Assembly (NCBI GenBank): GCA_903896535.1
Contig: CAITYE010000405.1
Location: 1 to 36,613, forward strand
Source of the DNA: an uncultured Paracraurococcus sp.
GTDB lineage: Bacteria > Pseudomonadota > Alphaproteobacteria > Acetobacterales > Acetobacteraceae
DNA length: 36,613 nucleotides
Reading direction: 5' to 3'
Under the pieces are notes generated by a model. It saw only the letters and a list, made by a program, of their open reading frames with translations, did no database searches and was not told the origin of the DNA. Position numbers and translations under genes: made by a program. Below, piece by piece: positions 17,687 to 26,541 of this stretch (within the stretch, counting starts at the first letter, position 1; each line of letters starts with the position of its first letter).

Positions 17687-18252
17687 AGGCCGGCTGCGTC
17701 GATCTCACGACCACGTCCGGCGCGCCGCATGATTTCCGCAAGGTGAGGCCGGATACCAAGTTGGTGCCGGTAAAGTGCAGGCGAGGCCAAAGCCAACCGG
17801 TCGGCACGCCCCAGAATGACATCACCCAATTCAAGCATACGCAAATTCGGCCAAGCCTTTTCGCGCTGCGCGAGGATACGCCGCATCAGTGCGTCGGCGG
17901 ACTGCTCCGGATGCGCCTGGGCGAGGATCAACGCCATCGCCGCGGTCGAACGGGAGATGCCGGCATGGCAATGCACCAATAATCGGGCCTGTTCGGCCTC
18001 TGATAAGGATCGGCCAAAGGCAAGAATCCGGGCAACATCTTCGTTCTGGGGCGCCGTCTGCGCGGGCGTGTCCTCGATCACATCATGGAAGCGCAGTTCC
18101 AGGCGCGTATGTGGGTCATAATCGGCGAACGCCTCGGGCAAAAGATGCTCTGGGTCGAGGATCGAGACCACGTGGGATACGCCGCGCTTACCGTGAGAGG
18201 GTAACTCCTCAATGCCACAGATAGCGAGGTCGAAAGCGGTGACGATCTGCAT
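17683..18252 (-). CDS. Cysteine-dependent protein phosphatase (dual-specificity/tyrosine phosphatase-like)
   Basis: A 189-residue protein with the phosphatase signature HCHAGISRS (Cys95 to Arg101). Asp57 in FHDVIED is a candidate general acid. The N-terminal half MQIVTAFDLAICGIEEL and V-S-I-L-D-P-E-H correspond to the sensing strand and loop of this bacterial family, probably a tyrosine or phosphoinositide phosphatase. A GTG at 18267 with a GGGGG ribosome site 6 bases upstream is an alternative start adding five residues. Divergent from radA with about 96 bases between. Its last residues enter the repeat at 17593-17686. Substrate unknown. Confidence 0.8.
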   Translation of the reverse strand: MQIVTAFDLAICGIEELPSHGKRGVSHVVSILDPEHLLPEAFADYDPHTRLELRFHDVIEDTPAQTAPQNEDVARILAFGRSLSEAEQARLLVHCHAGISRSTAAMALILAQAHPEQSADALMRRILAQREKAWPNLRMLELGDVILGRADRLALASPALYRHQLGIRPHLAEIMRRAGRGREIDAAGL

Positions 18253-18348
18253 GCCACAGCAGACCACGCGTCACCCCCAACCGTCCAGCGTTGCGAATCT
18301 GGCCAGCTCGCCGCTAAGTTCACGTTTCGTCCCAGAAAGGCGCTCTGC

Positions 18349-19745
18349 TTGGCAAAAGAACGCACCCGTTTTGTCTGTCAGCAATGCGGCGGCGTCGCGC
18401 CGAAATGGCAAGGCCGTTGCGAAGCCTGCGGCGCCTGGAACACGCTCCACGAGGAAGCACCCGATCCGGGGCGCGGTCCGGGCATCGCCGCCAAGACCAG
18501 CGGGGGGCGGCGTGTCGCCTTCGTCGGCCTGCGCGGGGAAAACGCACCGCCGCCACGGATTCCCACCGGGCTTGCCGAACTCGACCGCGTTCTCGGCGGC
18601 GGGCTCGTGCCTGCCTCGGCGGTCCTGGTTGGTGGCGATCCTGGCATCGGCAAATCGACGATCCTGCTGCAGGCTGCCGCCAGGATCGCCCAGTCCGGGC
18701 GACGTGTCCTCTACATAAGCGGCGAGGAGGCTGTGGCGCAGGTCCGGCTGCGCGCCGCCAGGCTCGACCTCGCCGATGCTCCGCTTGCCTTGGCCGCTGC
18801 CACGGCATTGCGTGACATCGCGGCAAGCCTGGAAGCGGAGCAGGATGCAGCCCTTGTTGTCATCGATTCCATCCAAACCCTTTGGCTTGATGCGCTGGAC
18901 AGCGCCCCTGGTACTGTGGCGCAGGTGCGCAGTTGCGCAGCGGAACTCATCCGTCTTGCCAAGAGCCGTGGCTTCGCCCTCGTACTGATCGGTCACGTGA
19001 CAAAGGAAGGCACACTGGCCGGCCCACGTGTACTCGAGCACATGGTCGATGCGACGCTCTATTTCGAAGGCGATCGAGGCCATCAGTTCCGTATCTTACG
19101 CGCCACCAAGAACCGCTTCGGCGCCACGGACGAAATCGGCGTATTCGAAATGACCGAAGGCGGACTGGTTGAGGTGCCGAACCCCTCCGCCCTTTTTCTC
19201 GCGGAGCGAAGGGGCAATGTCTCCGGCTCCGCGGTTTTCGCCGGCATTGAGGGAACGCGCCCAGTGCTGGTGGAGGTGCAGGCGCTGCTCGCCCCCTCGG
19301 CCGGTGGCAGTCCCAGACGACAGGTGGTGGGCTGGGATTCCGGCCGGCTCGCCATGCTGATGGCGGTGCTGGAGGCGCGCTGCGGCATGACGCTCGGCAT
19401 GAACGACGTCTATCTCAACATCGCCGGGGGCCTGAGGATCGCCGAGCCCGCCGCGGATCTCGCGGTGGCCGCGGCGCTGGCCTCGGCGGCGACCGACCGA
19501 CCGACCCGGGCATGGTTTATTTCGGCGAAATCGGTCTCTCTGGCGAAATCCGTCAGGTGGCACAGGCCGAGGCACGCCTCCGGGAAGCGCAAAAGCTGGG
19601 CTTCTCAGCGGCCACGCTCCCGCGCCGGGCTGCGCGAGGCGGCCGTCCCCCGGCGGCACTGGAAGGATTTGGCCTATCTGAAATAGGCCATGTCGCTGAC
19701 CTGGTCGCCGCCTTCGCTGCAAAGCCGCGGCGACAGGCGGGTTGA
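18349..19745 (+). pseudogene. radA: radA, DNA repair ATPase RadA, frameshifted near the C-terminus
   Basis: RadA (Sms) is a RecA-like ATPase that drives branch migration during homologous recombination. The TTG start gives L/MAKERTRFVCQQCGG with zinc-finger cysteines C10, C13, C24, C27. Walker A GGDPGIGKST (about residue 97) and the RadA-specific KNRFG motif (about 253) are intact. The frame then shifts at the (GACC)4 tract, 19491-19506. Frame 1 runs to an unrelated tail stopping at 19686, whereas the expected Lon-like C-terminus (MVYFGEIGLSGEIRQVAQAE ... ending at 19745) lies in another frame. One extra GACC unit would restore TDRPTDPGMVYFGE. This is either a real mutation, a phase-variable state, or a sequencing error. 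Confidence 0.88.
19491..19506 (+). repeat. (GACC)4 tetranucleotide repeat at the radA frameshift
   Basis: Four perfect GACC units. Five units, or two, restore the radA reading frame, because each unit shifts the frame by one. Tracts of this kind change length by strand slippage. Confidence 0.9.
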
Positions 19746-19795
19746 GTCAAGAAGCTCATCGTTACATGCTGCGCGCCCCGCCTGAGGAAAACGCC

Positions 19796-20773
19796 ATGCT
19801 CATCGCCCGCCGCGCCGCACTGGCCGTGCCCGCGCTCCTGCTGGCCGGCTATGCTCGCGCCCAGACCTTCCCGGACAAGCCGCTCCGGTTGGTCGTACCC
19901 TTCGCGCCAGGTGGCAATTCCGATATCACCGCCCGCTCCGCGGCTCCGGCCATGGCGGCCGCCCTTAGCCAGCCTATCGTGGTTGAAAATCGGGCTGGCG
20001 CAGGCGGCAGTGTCGCCGCCCAGCAGGTCGCTCGGCTAAAGCCCGATGGCTATACGCTGTTCCTTTGCTCGAACGGGCCCTTCGGCATCAACCCGGCCAT
20101 ACAGAAAAACCTCGGCTACGATCCGCAACGGGACTTCGCACTCGTCGGCTTGCTGGTGCGCACCCCGATGACGATTACGGTGACCCGCAGCCTGCCGGTC
20201 CAAACAGTGAGCGAACTCGTGGCATACTCGAAGGCGAATCCTGGCAAGGTCAGCTTTGGGTCCTCGGGCATTGCCAGCACGGCGCATCTTGCTTTGGAAA
20301 TGTTCAACGCCGCGACCGGCGCGGGGATCACCCATGTGCCCTATGGCAGCGGCGGGGCGCTGACCCCGGACCTACTCTCCGGAACGCTGGCCGGGGCGGT
20401 GACCGAGATTTCGACCTCGTTGCCTCTGCACAAGGAAGGCGCGGCCCGCATCCTTGGCGTCGCGGCAGCGAGGCGCCTGGCAGTTGTGCCGGAGATCCCG
20501 ACCGCGACGGAGGCCGGCGTGCCGGGCTTCGAATCAGCGGCTTTTGTGGGCATCGCCGTGCCGGCGGGAATCGCTCCCGAACCGATGGCCGCGCTCGCCA
20601 GGGCGGTGGCCGCAGCGGTCGCCGATCCGGCGGTCCGCGGCCGTTTGGAGGCCATGGGCAGCGTCATGGCCTCACCTGAGGAGGCATCCCCCATCGGCTT
20701 CACCAGCTTTCTGGCCCGGGAGATCGCCTGGACCCGAGAGGCCGTTGCGCGGGCAGGGCTGGGCCCAGGCTAA
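19796..20773 (+). CDS. Tripartite tricarboxylate transporter (Bug-family) substrate-binding protein
   Basis: A 325-residue periplasmic binding protein, second of this family in the window. Signal peptide MLIARRAALAVPALLLAGYARA, then TFPDKPLRLVVPFAPGGNSDITARSAAP, the Bug opening with the carboxylate-contacting glycine-rich loop. VVENRAGAGGSVAAQQVA, DGYTLFLCSNGP and the HVPYGSGGALTPDLL segment are typical. The ribosome site GAGG is 8 bases upstream of the ATG. No TctAB genes are adjacent. It sits between radA and cvpA, an unusual insertion in a radA-cvpA-purF order. Ligand unknown. Confidence 0.88.
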   Translation: MLIARRAALAVPALLLAGYARAQTFPDKPLRLVVPFAPGGNSDITARSAAPAMAAALSQPIVVENRAGAGGSVAAQQVARLKPDGYTLFLCSNGPFGINPAIQKNLGYDPQRDFALVGLLVRTPMTITVTRSLPVQTVSELVAYSKANPGKVSFGSSGIASTAHLALEMFNAATGAGITHVPYGSGGALTPDLLSGTLAGAVTEISTSLPLHKEGAARILGVAAARRLAVVPEIPTATEAGVPGFESAAFVGIAVPAGIAPEPMAALARAVAAAVADPAVRGRLEAMGSVMASPEEASPIGFTSFLAREIAWTREAVARAGLGPG

Positions 20774-20844
20774 GGCAGCCAATCTAGCAGCGCCGATCAT
20801 AGCGCGTGGACTCCGCGGGAGTGGGCAGGATATAGGAAAGCATC

Positions 20845-21405
20845 ATGACCTGGGTTGATTGGTGTGTCATTGGCGTCATCGCCCTCTCGGCGCTGCTCGC
20901 CTTCACTCGAGGCCTCGTGCAGGAGGCCCTCGGCGTCGGTGCCTGGGTAGGCGCGGTCTTTCTTGCGCTTGGTTTGCGCAGCCAGGCACTTCCCCTAATT
21001 GCTGATAAGGTGGACCCGCCCTGGCTAGCTGAGGCGATCGCTGCGGGAGGGATCTTCCTGGTTGTCCTCCTCGTGCTGAAACTGGTGATCGGTTCGGTGG
21101 CACGGCTGGTGCAGGATTCGGTTCTCGGCGGCCCCGACAGAGCACTCGGCCTATTGTTCGGCGCAGCGCGTGGCGCCTTTCTGGTCGTTATCGCCTATGT
21201 CCTGGGCGCCATGGCGGTGCCGGCTTTCGACCGATGGCCCGAAGCCGTGCGCGCATCACGCTCCTTGCCATTCGTCATGGCCGGCTCCAATTGGTTGTTG
21301 GAGCGCCTGCCAGAGGAATATCGCCCGCGCCTGTCAGCGCCGGCGACCTCCCCGGGGCCAAGCTTGGAAGACTTGATCCGCCCACCGGCCCGCAACCGGA
21401 CATGA
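20845..21405 (+). CDS. cvpA: CvpA family membrane protein
   Basis: A 186-residue inner-membrane protein of the CvpA (colicin V production) family. MTWVDWCVIGVIALSALLAFTRGLVQEAL is the conserved first helix ending with R-G-x-x-x-E. Three further hydrophobic segments follow (about residues 30-50, 65-90 and 105-130). A proline-rich tail closes the protein. The family is needed for colicin V export and envelope robustness in enterobacteria; its molecular role is not settled. It precedes purF by 8 bases, a very common pairing, and is probably co-transcribed with it. Confidence 0.92.
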   Translation: MTWVDWCVIGVIALSALLAFTRGLVQEALGVGAWVGAVFLALGLRSQALPLIADKVDPPWLAEAIAAGGIFLVVLLVLKLVIGSVARLVQDSVLGGPDRALGLLFGAARGAFLVVIAYVLGAMAVPAFDRWPEAVRASRSLPFVMAGSNWLLERLPEEYRPRLSAPATSPGPSLEDLIRPPARNRT

Positions 21406-21413
21406 GGATCTAA

Positions 21414-22907
21414 ATGCCAGATAGCCAAGCCCCGCAGATCGTCACGACGCAACCGCATGATGACGACAAGTTCCACGAGGAATGCGGTGTCTTTGGTATC
21501 TGGAAAGCCACAGATGCCGCAGCGCTCACCGCACTCGGTCTACACGCTCTGCAACACCGCGGACAGGAAGCCGCCGGCATCGTCACGCTGGATGATGCAG
21601 GCATCTTCCATGCCCATAAGGGCCAGGGGCTGGTGGGGGACATATTTTCCGACGCCAAGGTAATGGCAAGTCTGCGGGGGACCGCAGCGATGGGGCACAA
21701 TCGCTACGCAACAACCGGCGAAACAGCACTCCGCAATGTGCAGCCGCTCTACGCTGATTTCGCCTTCGGCGGCTTTGCGGTCGCGCATAACGGCAACTTG
21801 ACCAATGCAACCCAACTGCACCGTAACCTCGTGCAACGCGGGTGCCTATTTCAATCGACCACAGACAGTGAAGTGTTTGTCCATCTGATCGCGATTAGCC
21901 TTTATTCGACTGTGGTCGATAGGTTGATTGATGCGTTGCGCCAGGTGCAGGGGGCATACAGCCTGGTCGCCCTCCACAACGGCGCCCTGCTCGGCGCACG
22001 GGATCCGCTCGGCGTCCGCCCCCTGGTGCTCGGACGTCTTGGGGGCGAGGGCGGCGGCCAGCCAGCTTGGGTCCTGACCTCTGAAACCTGTGCCCTTGAT
22101 ATCGTCGGCGCTGATTTCGTGCGCGACATTGATCCTGGTGAGATCATTGTCATCGACGATCAAGGCGTGCACAGCATCAAGCCATTCGGCAAGATCCAAG
22201 ATCGCTTCTGTATCTTCGAATATATCTATTTCGCCCGCCCCGACAGTGTGGTCGAGGGGACGCCGGTCTACGCGACACGTAAGCGTATTGGTTTGGAATT
22301 GGCACGAGAAAGCGGCGTTGACGCCGATGTCGTCGTGCCCGTTCCGGACAGCGGTGTCCCTGCTGCGATGGGCTATGCGACCGAAAGCGGAATCCACTTT
22401 GAGCTCGGCATCATCCGCAACCACTATGTCGGCCGGACCTTTATCGAACCGACCGACCAGATCCGCCACCTGGGCGTGAAGCTGAAGCACAGCGCCAATC
22501 GCGCGATCATCGCCGGCAAGCGGGTGATCCTCGTGGATGATTCCATCGTCCGTGGCACCACCAGCCGGAAGATCGTCGAAATGGTGCGCGCCGCCGGCGC
22601 ACGGGAAGTGCATATGCGCATCTCGTCCCCGCCCACGACTCATAGCTGCTACTATGGGATTGATACGCCCGAACGCTCCAAGCTCATGGCTGCCTGTCAC
22701 GATATCAGCGAAATGGCTCGTATCATCGGGGTCGACAGCCTGGCGTTCATTTCCCTGGACGGCCTCTACCGGGCGCTTGGCAAACCGGGGAGGGACCCTG
22801 CGCGGCCCAGCTATTGCGACGCCTGCTTCACGGGCGATTATGCAATCCCGCTGACCGATACGCATGATAGTAGCGACCGGCAACTCTCGCTGCTTCAGGC
22901 CGGGTGA
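21414..22907 (+). CDS. purF: Amidophosphoribosyltransferase
   Basis: First committed enzyme of purine synthesis; transfers the glutamine amide to PRPP. 497 residues. The N-terminal nucleophile is Cys24 in HEECGVFGIW, preceded by a propeptide removed on maturation, as in the B. subtilis type. The glutaminase part has GHNRYATTGET and VAHNGNLTN. The phosphoribosyl-transfer motif is VILVDDSIVRGTT (about residues 372-384). Cysteines in SCYYGIDT and C-D-A-C, plus FCIFEYIYFARPDS, are placed as ligands of the [4Fe-4S] cluster of this type. The next SDR gene begins on its stop (TGATG). Confidence 0.96.
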   Translation: MPDSQAPQIVTTQPHDDDKFHEECGVFGIWKATDAAALTALGLHALQHRGQEAAGIVTLDDAGIFHAHKGQGLVGDIFSDAKVMASLRGTAAMGHNRYATTGETALRNVQPLYADFAFGGFAVAHNGNLTNATQLHRNLVQRGCLFQSTTDSEVFVHLIAISLYSTVVDRLIDALRQVQGAYSLVALHNGALLGARDPLGVRPLVLGRLGGEGGGQPAWVLTSETCALDIVGADFVRDIDPGEIIVIDDQGVHSIKPFGKIQDRFCIFEYIYFARPDSVVEGTPVYATRKRIGLELARESGVDADVVVPVPDSGVPAAMGYATESGIHFELGIIRNHYVGRTFIEPTDQIRHLGVKLKHSANRAIIAGKRVILVDDSIVRGTTSRKIVEMVRAAGAREVHMRISSPPTTHSCYYGIDTPERSKLMAACHDISEMARIIGVDSLAFISLDGLYRALGKPGRDPARPSYCDACFTGDYAIPLTDTHDSSDRQLSLLQAG

Positions 22908-23635
22908 TGCCGGAGGCGCCTCTGGCCGGCGCGGTGGCCCTGGTGACCGGCGCCTCGCGTGGCATCGGCGCGGCCGTCGCGATAGAGCTCGCTCGGCTCG
23001 GCGCCCATTGCGTGCTGACCGCGCGAACCCAGGGTGGGCTGGAAGCGACCGATGATGCCATCCGCACACTCGGCGGGGCAGCGACGCTGCTACCGCTCGA
23101 CCTGCTCCGCGACGGCGAGAAGCTTGATATGCTCGGCCCTTCGATCGCGCAACGCTTTGGTCGGCTCGACATCGTGGTGCATGCCGCCGGCGTGCTCGCC
23201 AAGCTGACGCCGGTCGCACACATCATGCCGCAGGATTGGCAGGAGGCCGTAGCGGTGAACCTTGCCGCCACCTGGCGGCTGATCCGCACCGTCGACCCCC
23301 CGCTTCGCGCCGCGCCCGCCGGACGCGCTGTCTTCCTCACGGATCCGGTCGTTGAGACGCCACGCGCCTATTGGGGGCTCTATGGCTTCGGTAAGGCTGG
23401 CCAGGCACATCTCGCGCGCAGCTGGGCGGCTGAGGTTACGAACACACCGCTGCGCGTGAACCTCGCTGAGCCTGCAAGGCCGGTCGCCACCAAGCTACGC
23501 GCCATGGCGATGCCGGGCGAGGAGCAGGCTCAGTTGCTATCTCCTGCCGCGGTAGCGTCAGACATCGCCGCGCTCTGCCTGCCAACGGAAACCCGGCAAG
23601 GTGCCACCGTGCAGATCGCGGAAGGCCAGGCATGA
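22907..23635 (+). CDS. Short-chain dehydrogenase/reductase (YciK-like)
   Basis: A 242-residue SDR with the cofactor loop TGASRGIG (residues 14-21), VHAAGV and the active-site Y159-x3-K163 in LYGFGK. The sequence W-G-L-Y-G-F-G-K-A-G is reminiscent of the YciK group. The position of the usual catalytic serine reads L-T-D-P, so Thr145 may substitute for it or the enzyme may be weak. Substrate unknown. The ATG overlaps the purF stop, and its own stop overlaps the start of the FkbM methyltransferase (ATGA), so purF, the SDR and the methyltransferase are coupled. Confidence 0.85.
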   Translation: MPEAPLAGAVALVTGASRGIGAAVAIELARLGAHCVLTARTQGGLEATDDAIRTLGGAATLLPLDLLRDGEKLDMLGPSIAQRFGRLDIVVHAAGVLAKLTPVAHIMPQDWQEAVAVNLAATWRLIRTVDPPLRAAPAGRAVFLTDPVVETPRAYWGLYGFGKAGQAHLARSWAAEVTNTPLRVNLAEPARPVATKLRAMAMPGEEQAQLLSPAAVASDIAALCLPTETRQGATVQIAEGQA

Positions 23636-24729
23636 TGGGCGCGGGGCGTGCGGAGGTGATCGCCGCTTATCGCCTCATTCTCGGCCGGGAACCGGAGAGC
23701 GAGGCGGCCATCCAAGCCTTTCTTGGCGTGCCGCGGCCGCACTTGCTGACGCAGTTCCTTGCCTCCACCGAAGGCCAGATGGCCTGCCCAATGGTCCACT
23801 TCGCGGCCTTGCCTGTACATCTCCAAGAATATCAGGTGTTTCGTGGCTATAGCGAGGCAGATCTGGCGATTTTTCGGGCCTTTCCGCTTGTCACTCGGGC
23901 GCCAGAGCCCGGCTTCATCGTCGATTTCCTTGGCAACCGGACTCGAACTGCGGTCTCTACTGCCTTTGCAGCGCTCGACGGACAGGTGATGGGCTACCCG
24001 GTACCGGGAGATTATTTCGCAGATGCGTGCGAATGGCTTGGTTTGCTGAAGGCCGTCCTTGGAGCGACGAACCGTCTCAGAATAGCCGAACTTGGCGCCG
24101 GCTGGGGGCCCTGGATCGTCGCCGCTCACGCGGCCGCGCAACAGCGTGGCATCACCGACATCCGCCTCTACGCCCTGGAGGGCAACGCCGCGCATATGCG
24201 TTTCATGCGGCAACACTGCCAGGATAATGCGATCGATCCCGACGCCCATGTCTTGTTGACTGCGGCAATCGGTCCGGAGAGCGGCATCACCCGCTGGCCA
24301 CTGGTCGATGCCGCTGAAGCCGCCGCGCATTACGGCCTGCGACCGGTAGCAGCCGACGGACAGGATTATCACGGCCGGCTATTCGACGCCTTCGTGGACG
24401 TGCCGATGGTTGGCATTACCGATCTGCTAGCCCGCGAAGAAACCTGGGATGTGCTCCACATCGATGTGCAGGGGCTGGAAAGCACGCTCTGCGAGGTAGC
24501 CGCCGAGGTCCTGAGCCGGCAGGTGGCCTGGCTGATCATAGGGACGCATTCGCGCCGGATCGACGGCGACTTGATGGCGCTTTTTCACGCTCAGGGCTGG
24601 GTGCTTGAACATGACCGGCCAACGAGCATCCGCTGGAACGCCGACGCCGTTACGCTGGAATCCATGGCCACCACCGATGGTACGCAGGTGTGGCGGAACC
24701 CAAGGCTGGCGGCGCCGGTCCTGGGCTGA
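23632..24729 (+). CDS. FkbM family methyltransferase with DUF4214-like N-terminus
   Basis: A 365-residue putative SAM-dependent methyltransferase. Residues about 7-45 (VIAAYRLILGREPESEAAI) match the short 'YRLLLGREPD' type repeat of DUF4214. The central and C-terminal part has the SAM motif IAELGAGWGPWIVAAHAAA (about residue 146), then an acidic ALEGN, and the FkbM-type VLHIDVQGLESTLCEVAAEVL. FkbM enzymes usually methylate sugar or lipid hydroxyls; targets here are unknown. Followed three bases later by rlmJ. Confidence 0.82.
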   Translation: MMGAGRAEVIAAYRLILGREPESEAAIQAFLGVPRPHLLTQFLASTEGQMACPMVHFAALPVHLQEYQVFRGYSEADLAIFRAFPLVTRAPEPGFIVDFLGNRTRTAVSTAFAALDGQVMGYPVPGDYFADACEWLGLLKAVLGATNRLRIAELGAGWGPWIVAAHAAAQQRGITDIRLYALEGNAAHMRFMRQHCQDNAIDPDAHVLLTAAIGPESGITRWPLVDAAEAAAHYGLRPVAADGQDYHGRLFDAFVDVPMVGITDLLAREETWDVLHIDVQGLESTLCEVAAEVLSRQVAWLIIGTHSRRIDGDLMALFHAQGWVLEHDRPTSIRWNADAVTLESMATTDGTQVWRNPRLAAPVLG

Positions 24730-24732
24730 ACC

Positions 24733-25551
24733 ATGAACTATCGGCATGCGTTTCACGCGGGCAATTTCGCCGACTGCATGAAGCACGCGCTCCTCATCTC
24801 CTTGTTGCGCGCCCTGGCTGCCAAGCCAAAGGGCTTCGCGGTTCTCGACACCCATGCGGGGGCCGGGGCCTATGATCTCTCCTCGGCGGAAGCAGCCCGG
24901 ACAGGGGAGTGGCGACGGGGGATCGGTCGGCTGCATGGGATCACCGAAGCCCCACTGGCCGACTACGTCGCGCTGGCTGGGCCGACAGGACAGTACCCAG
25001 GGTCGCCATCCCTGGTGCGCGCTCTGCTCCGGCCGCAGGACCGCCTGATGTGCTGCGAGCTGCACCCGGCCGACGCGGCGAGCCTACGTGCCCTCTTCCG
25101 TCAGGATCCGCAGGTCGCCGTCCATGCCCGTGATGGCTGGGAAGCGGTCAAGGCGCTGACCCCCTTCCCCGAAAAACGGGGTCTGGTGCTGATCGATCCA
25201 CCCTTTGAAGAACCCGGCGAATTTGAACGACTGGCAGCGAGCATAGGCTTGCTTGCACATCGCTTTCGCGCCGCAGTGCAAGCCTGCTGGTATCCGATCA
25301 AGCATCGGGCCCCGGTGCGTGCCTTCCACGATGCATTGCGGACCAGCGGAGTGCGCGACCTGGTCGCAGCCGAACTCTGGCTACGCGAGCCAACTGATCC
25401 GCAGCGGCTGAACGGTTGCGGCCTTTTGGTCGCCAATCCGCCCTGGCGCTTCGAGGCCACAGCCAGTGATATCCTCGCCGCGCTGCTGGCGCAGCTGGGC
25501 GATGGCGAGCCTGGTCAGGGCTGGACCGTACTCCGCTTGGTGGAGGAGTAA
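24733..25551 (+). CDS. rlmJ: 23S rRNA (adenine(2030)-N(6))-methyltransferase RlmJ
   Basis: Methylates A2030 of 23S rRNA. 272 residues, the typical length. Starts MNYRHAFHAGNFADCMKHALL, the family signature (usually YRHAFHAGNFADVLKH). The SAM site is about residues 36-48 (VLDTHAGAGAYDL), followed by the acidic region E-A-A-R. The catalytic DPPFEEPGEF (about residue 155) is the D-P-P-F motif of N6-adenine methyltransferases. It lies between the FkbM-type gene and gpsA, with a 2-base gap to the latter. Confidence 0.95.
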   Translation: MNYRHAFHAGNFADCMKHALLISLLRALAAKPKGFAVLDTHAGAGAYDLSSAEAARTGEWRRGIGRLHGITEAPLADYVALAGPTGQYPGSPSLVRALLRPQDRLMCCELHPADAASLRALFRQDPQVAVHARDGWEAVKALTPFPEKRGLVLIDPPFEEPGEFERLAASIGLLAHRFRAAVQACWYPIKHRAPVRAFHDALRTSGVRDLVAAELWLREPTDPQRLNGCGLLVANPPWRFEATASDILAALLAQLGDGEPGQGWTVLRLVEE

Positions 25552-25553
25552 GC

Positions 25554-26537
25554 ATGGCCGAGATCGCTGTCCTCGGGGCCGGCGCCTGGGGCACCGCACT
25601 CGCCATCCAAGCCGCTCGCGCCAATGCGGCCAGCGTCGCGTTGTGGGCGCGCGACCCGGCGGAGGCGGCGATGATTGCGATGACGCGGGAGAATACCCGG
25701 CGTTTACCCGGTGCGATCCTGCCAGCCAGCGTCGCCATGACCTCCTCGCTTGATGAGGCCTTGTCGGGCGCAGAATTGGTTATCCTTGCGATACCTGTCC
25801 AGCATCTCCGGGGGCTCCTGGCGCGCCTGCCCGCAGCGTTGCCGCCAGTGTTGATCGCCGCCAAGGGTGTCGAGCAGACCACCTTGCTCATGCCGTTGGA
25901 GCTGGTTGCATCGCTTCGTCCCCAGCACCAAGCCATTATTCTGTCAGGTCCGAATTTCGCGCATGAGATTGCCGCGGGTCTCCCCGCTGCAGCGGTGGTC
26001 GCCAGCCCGGATACGTCATTGCACCAGAGCGTTATTGCCCGCCTGGGCACGCCCGCGTTCCGGCTTTACGGCAATCTCGATGCGATAGGCGTGCAGGTTG
26101 GCGGGGCCGCCAAGAACGTGATCGCGATCGCGGCTGGCATCGTCATCGGCGCCGGCCTCGGTGAGAATGCGAGGGCAGCCCTTATTACCCGAGGCCTTGC
26201 CGAAATCGGCCGCTTGGCGGCCGGGCTCGGAGGCCGGAGCGAGACGGTCGCAGGGCTATCGGGTCTTGGCGACCTGCTGTTGACGGCGACGAGTCTCGCC
26301 AGCCGCAACACCTCGCTCGGTGTTGCCCTAGGCAGAGGGCAATCGCTGACCGAAATCCTGGCTGCCCGGGAGGCTGTGACAGAGGGGGTGACCACCGCCC
26401 CAGCCCTGCTGGCTCGTGCCGCTGCGGAGGGGATAGAATTGCCAATCTCCGAAGCAGTGGCCGCCATTCTCGCCGGGCGCCTGCGGGTACGCGAAGCCAT
26501 GGAAACCTTGCTGGCGCGGCCGATGCGGCAGGAATAG
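25554..26537 (+). CDS. gpsA: Glycerol-3-phosphate dehydrogenase [NAD(P)+]
   Basis: Makes sn-glycerol 3-phosphate for phospholipid synthesis from dihydroxyacetone phosphate. 327 residues. The NAD(P) motif is VLGAGAWGTALAIQAA (5-20). AAKGVEQTT, SGPNFAHEIAAGLPAA and VGGAAKNVIAIAAGI (catalytic Lys) are all GpsA-specific, and the C-terminal GLSGLGDLLLTATS and SRN segment completes it. ATG at 25554, two bases after rlmJ. Followed four bases later by the flavodoxin-like gene, so it is one transcription unit. Confidence 0.96.
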   Translation: MAEIAVLGAGAWGTALAIQAARANAASVALWARDPAEAAMIAMTRENTRRLPGAILPASVAMTSSLDEALSGAELVILAIPVQHLRGLLARLPAALPPVLIAAKGVEQTTLLMPLELVASLRPQHQAIILSGPNFAHEIAAGLPAAAVVASPDTSLHQSVIARLGTPAFRLYGNLDAIGVQVGGAAKNVIAIAAGIVIGAGLGENARAALITRGLAEIGRLAAGLGGRSETVAGLSGLGDLLLTATSLASRNTSLGVALGRGQSLTEILAAREAVTEGVTTAPALLARAAAEGIELPISEAVAAILAGRLRVREAMETLLARPMRQE

Positions 26538-26541
26538 GGTC

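Noticed and set aside
19512-19745. Separate small protein starting at ATG 19512
   Set aside because: Its sequence is the C-terminus of RadA in a shifted frame, so it is part of the broken radA rather than a new gene.
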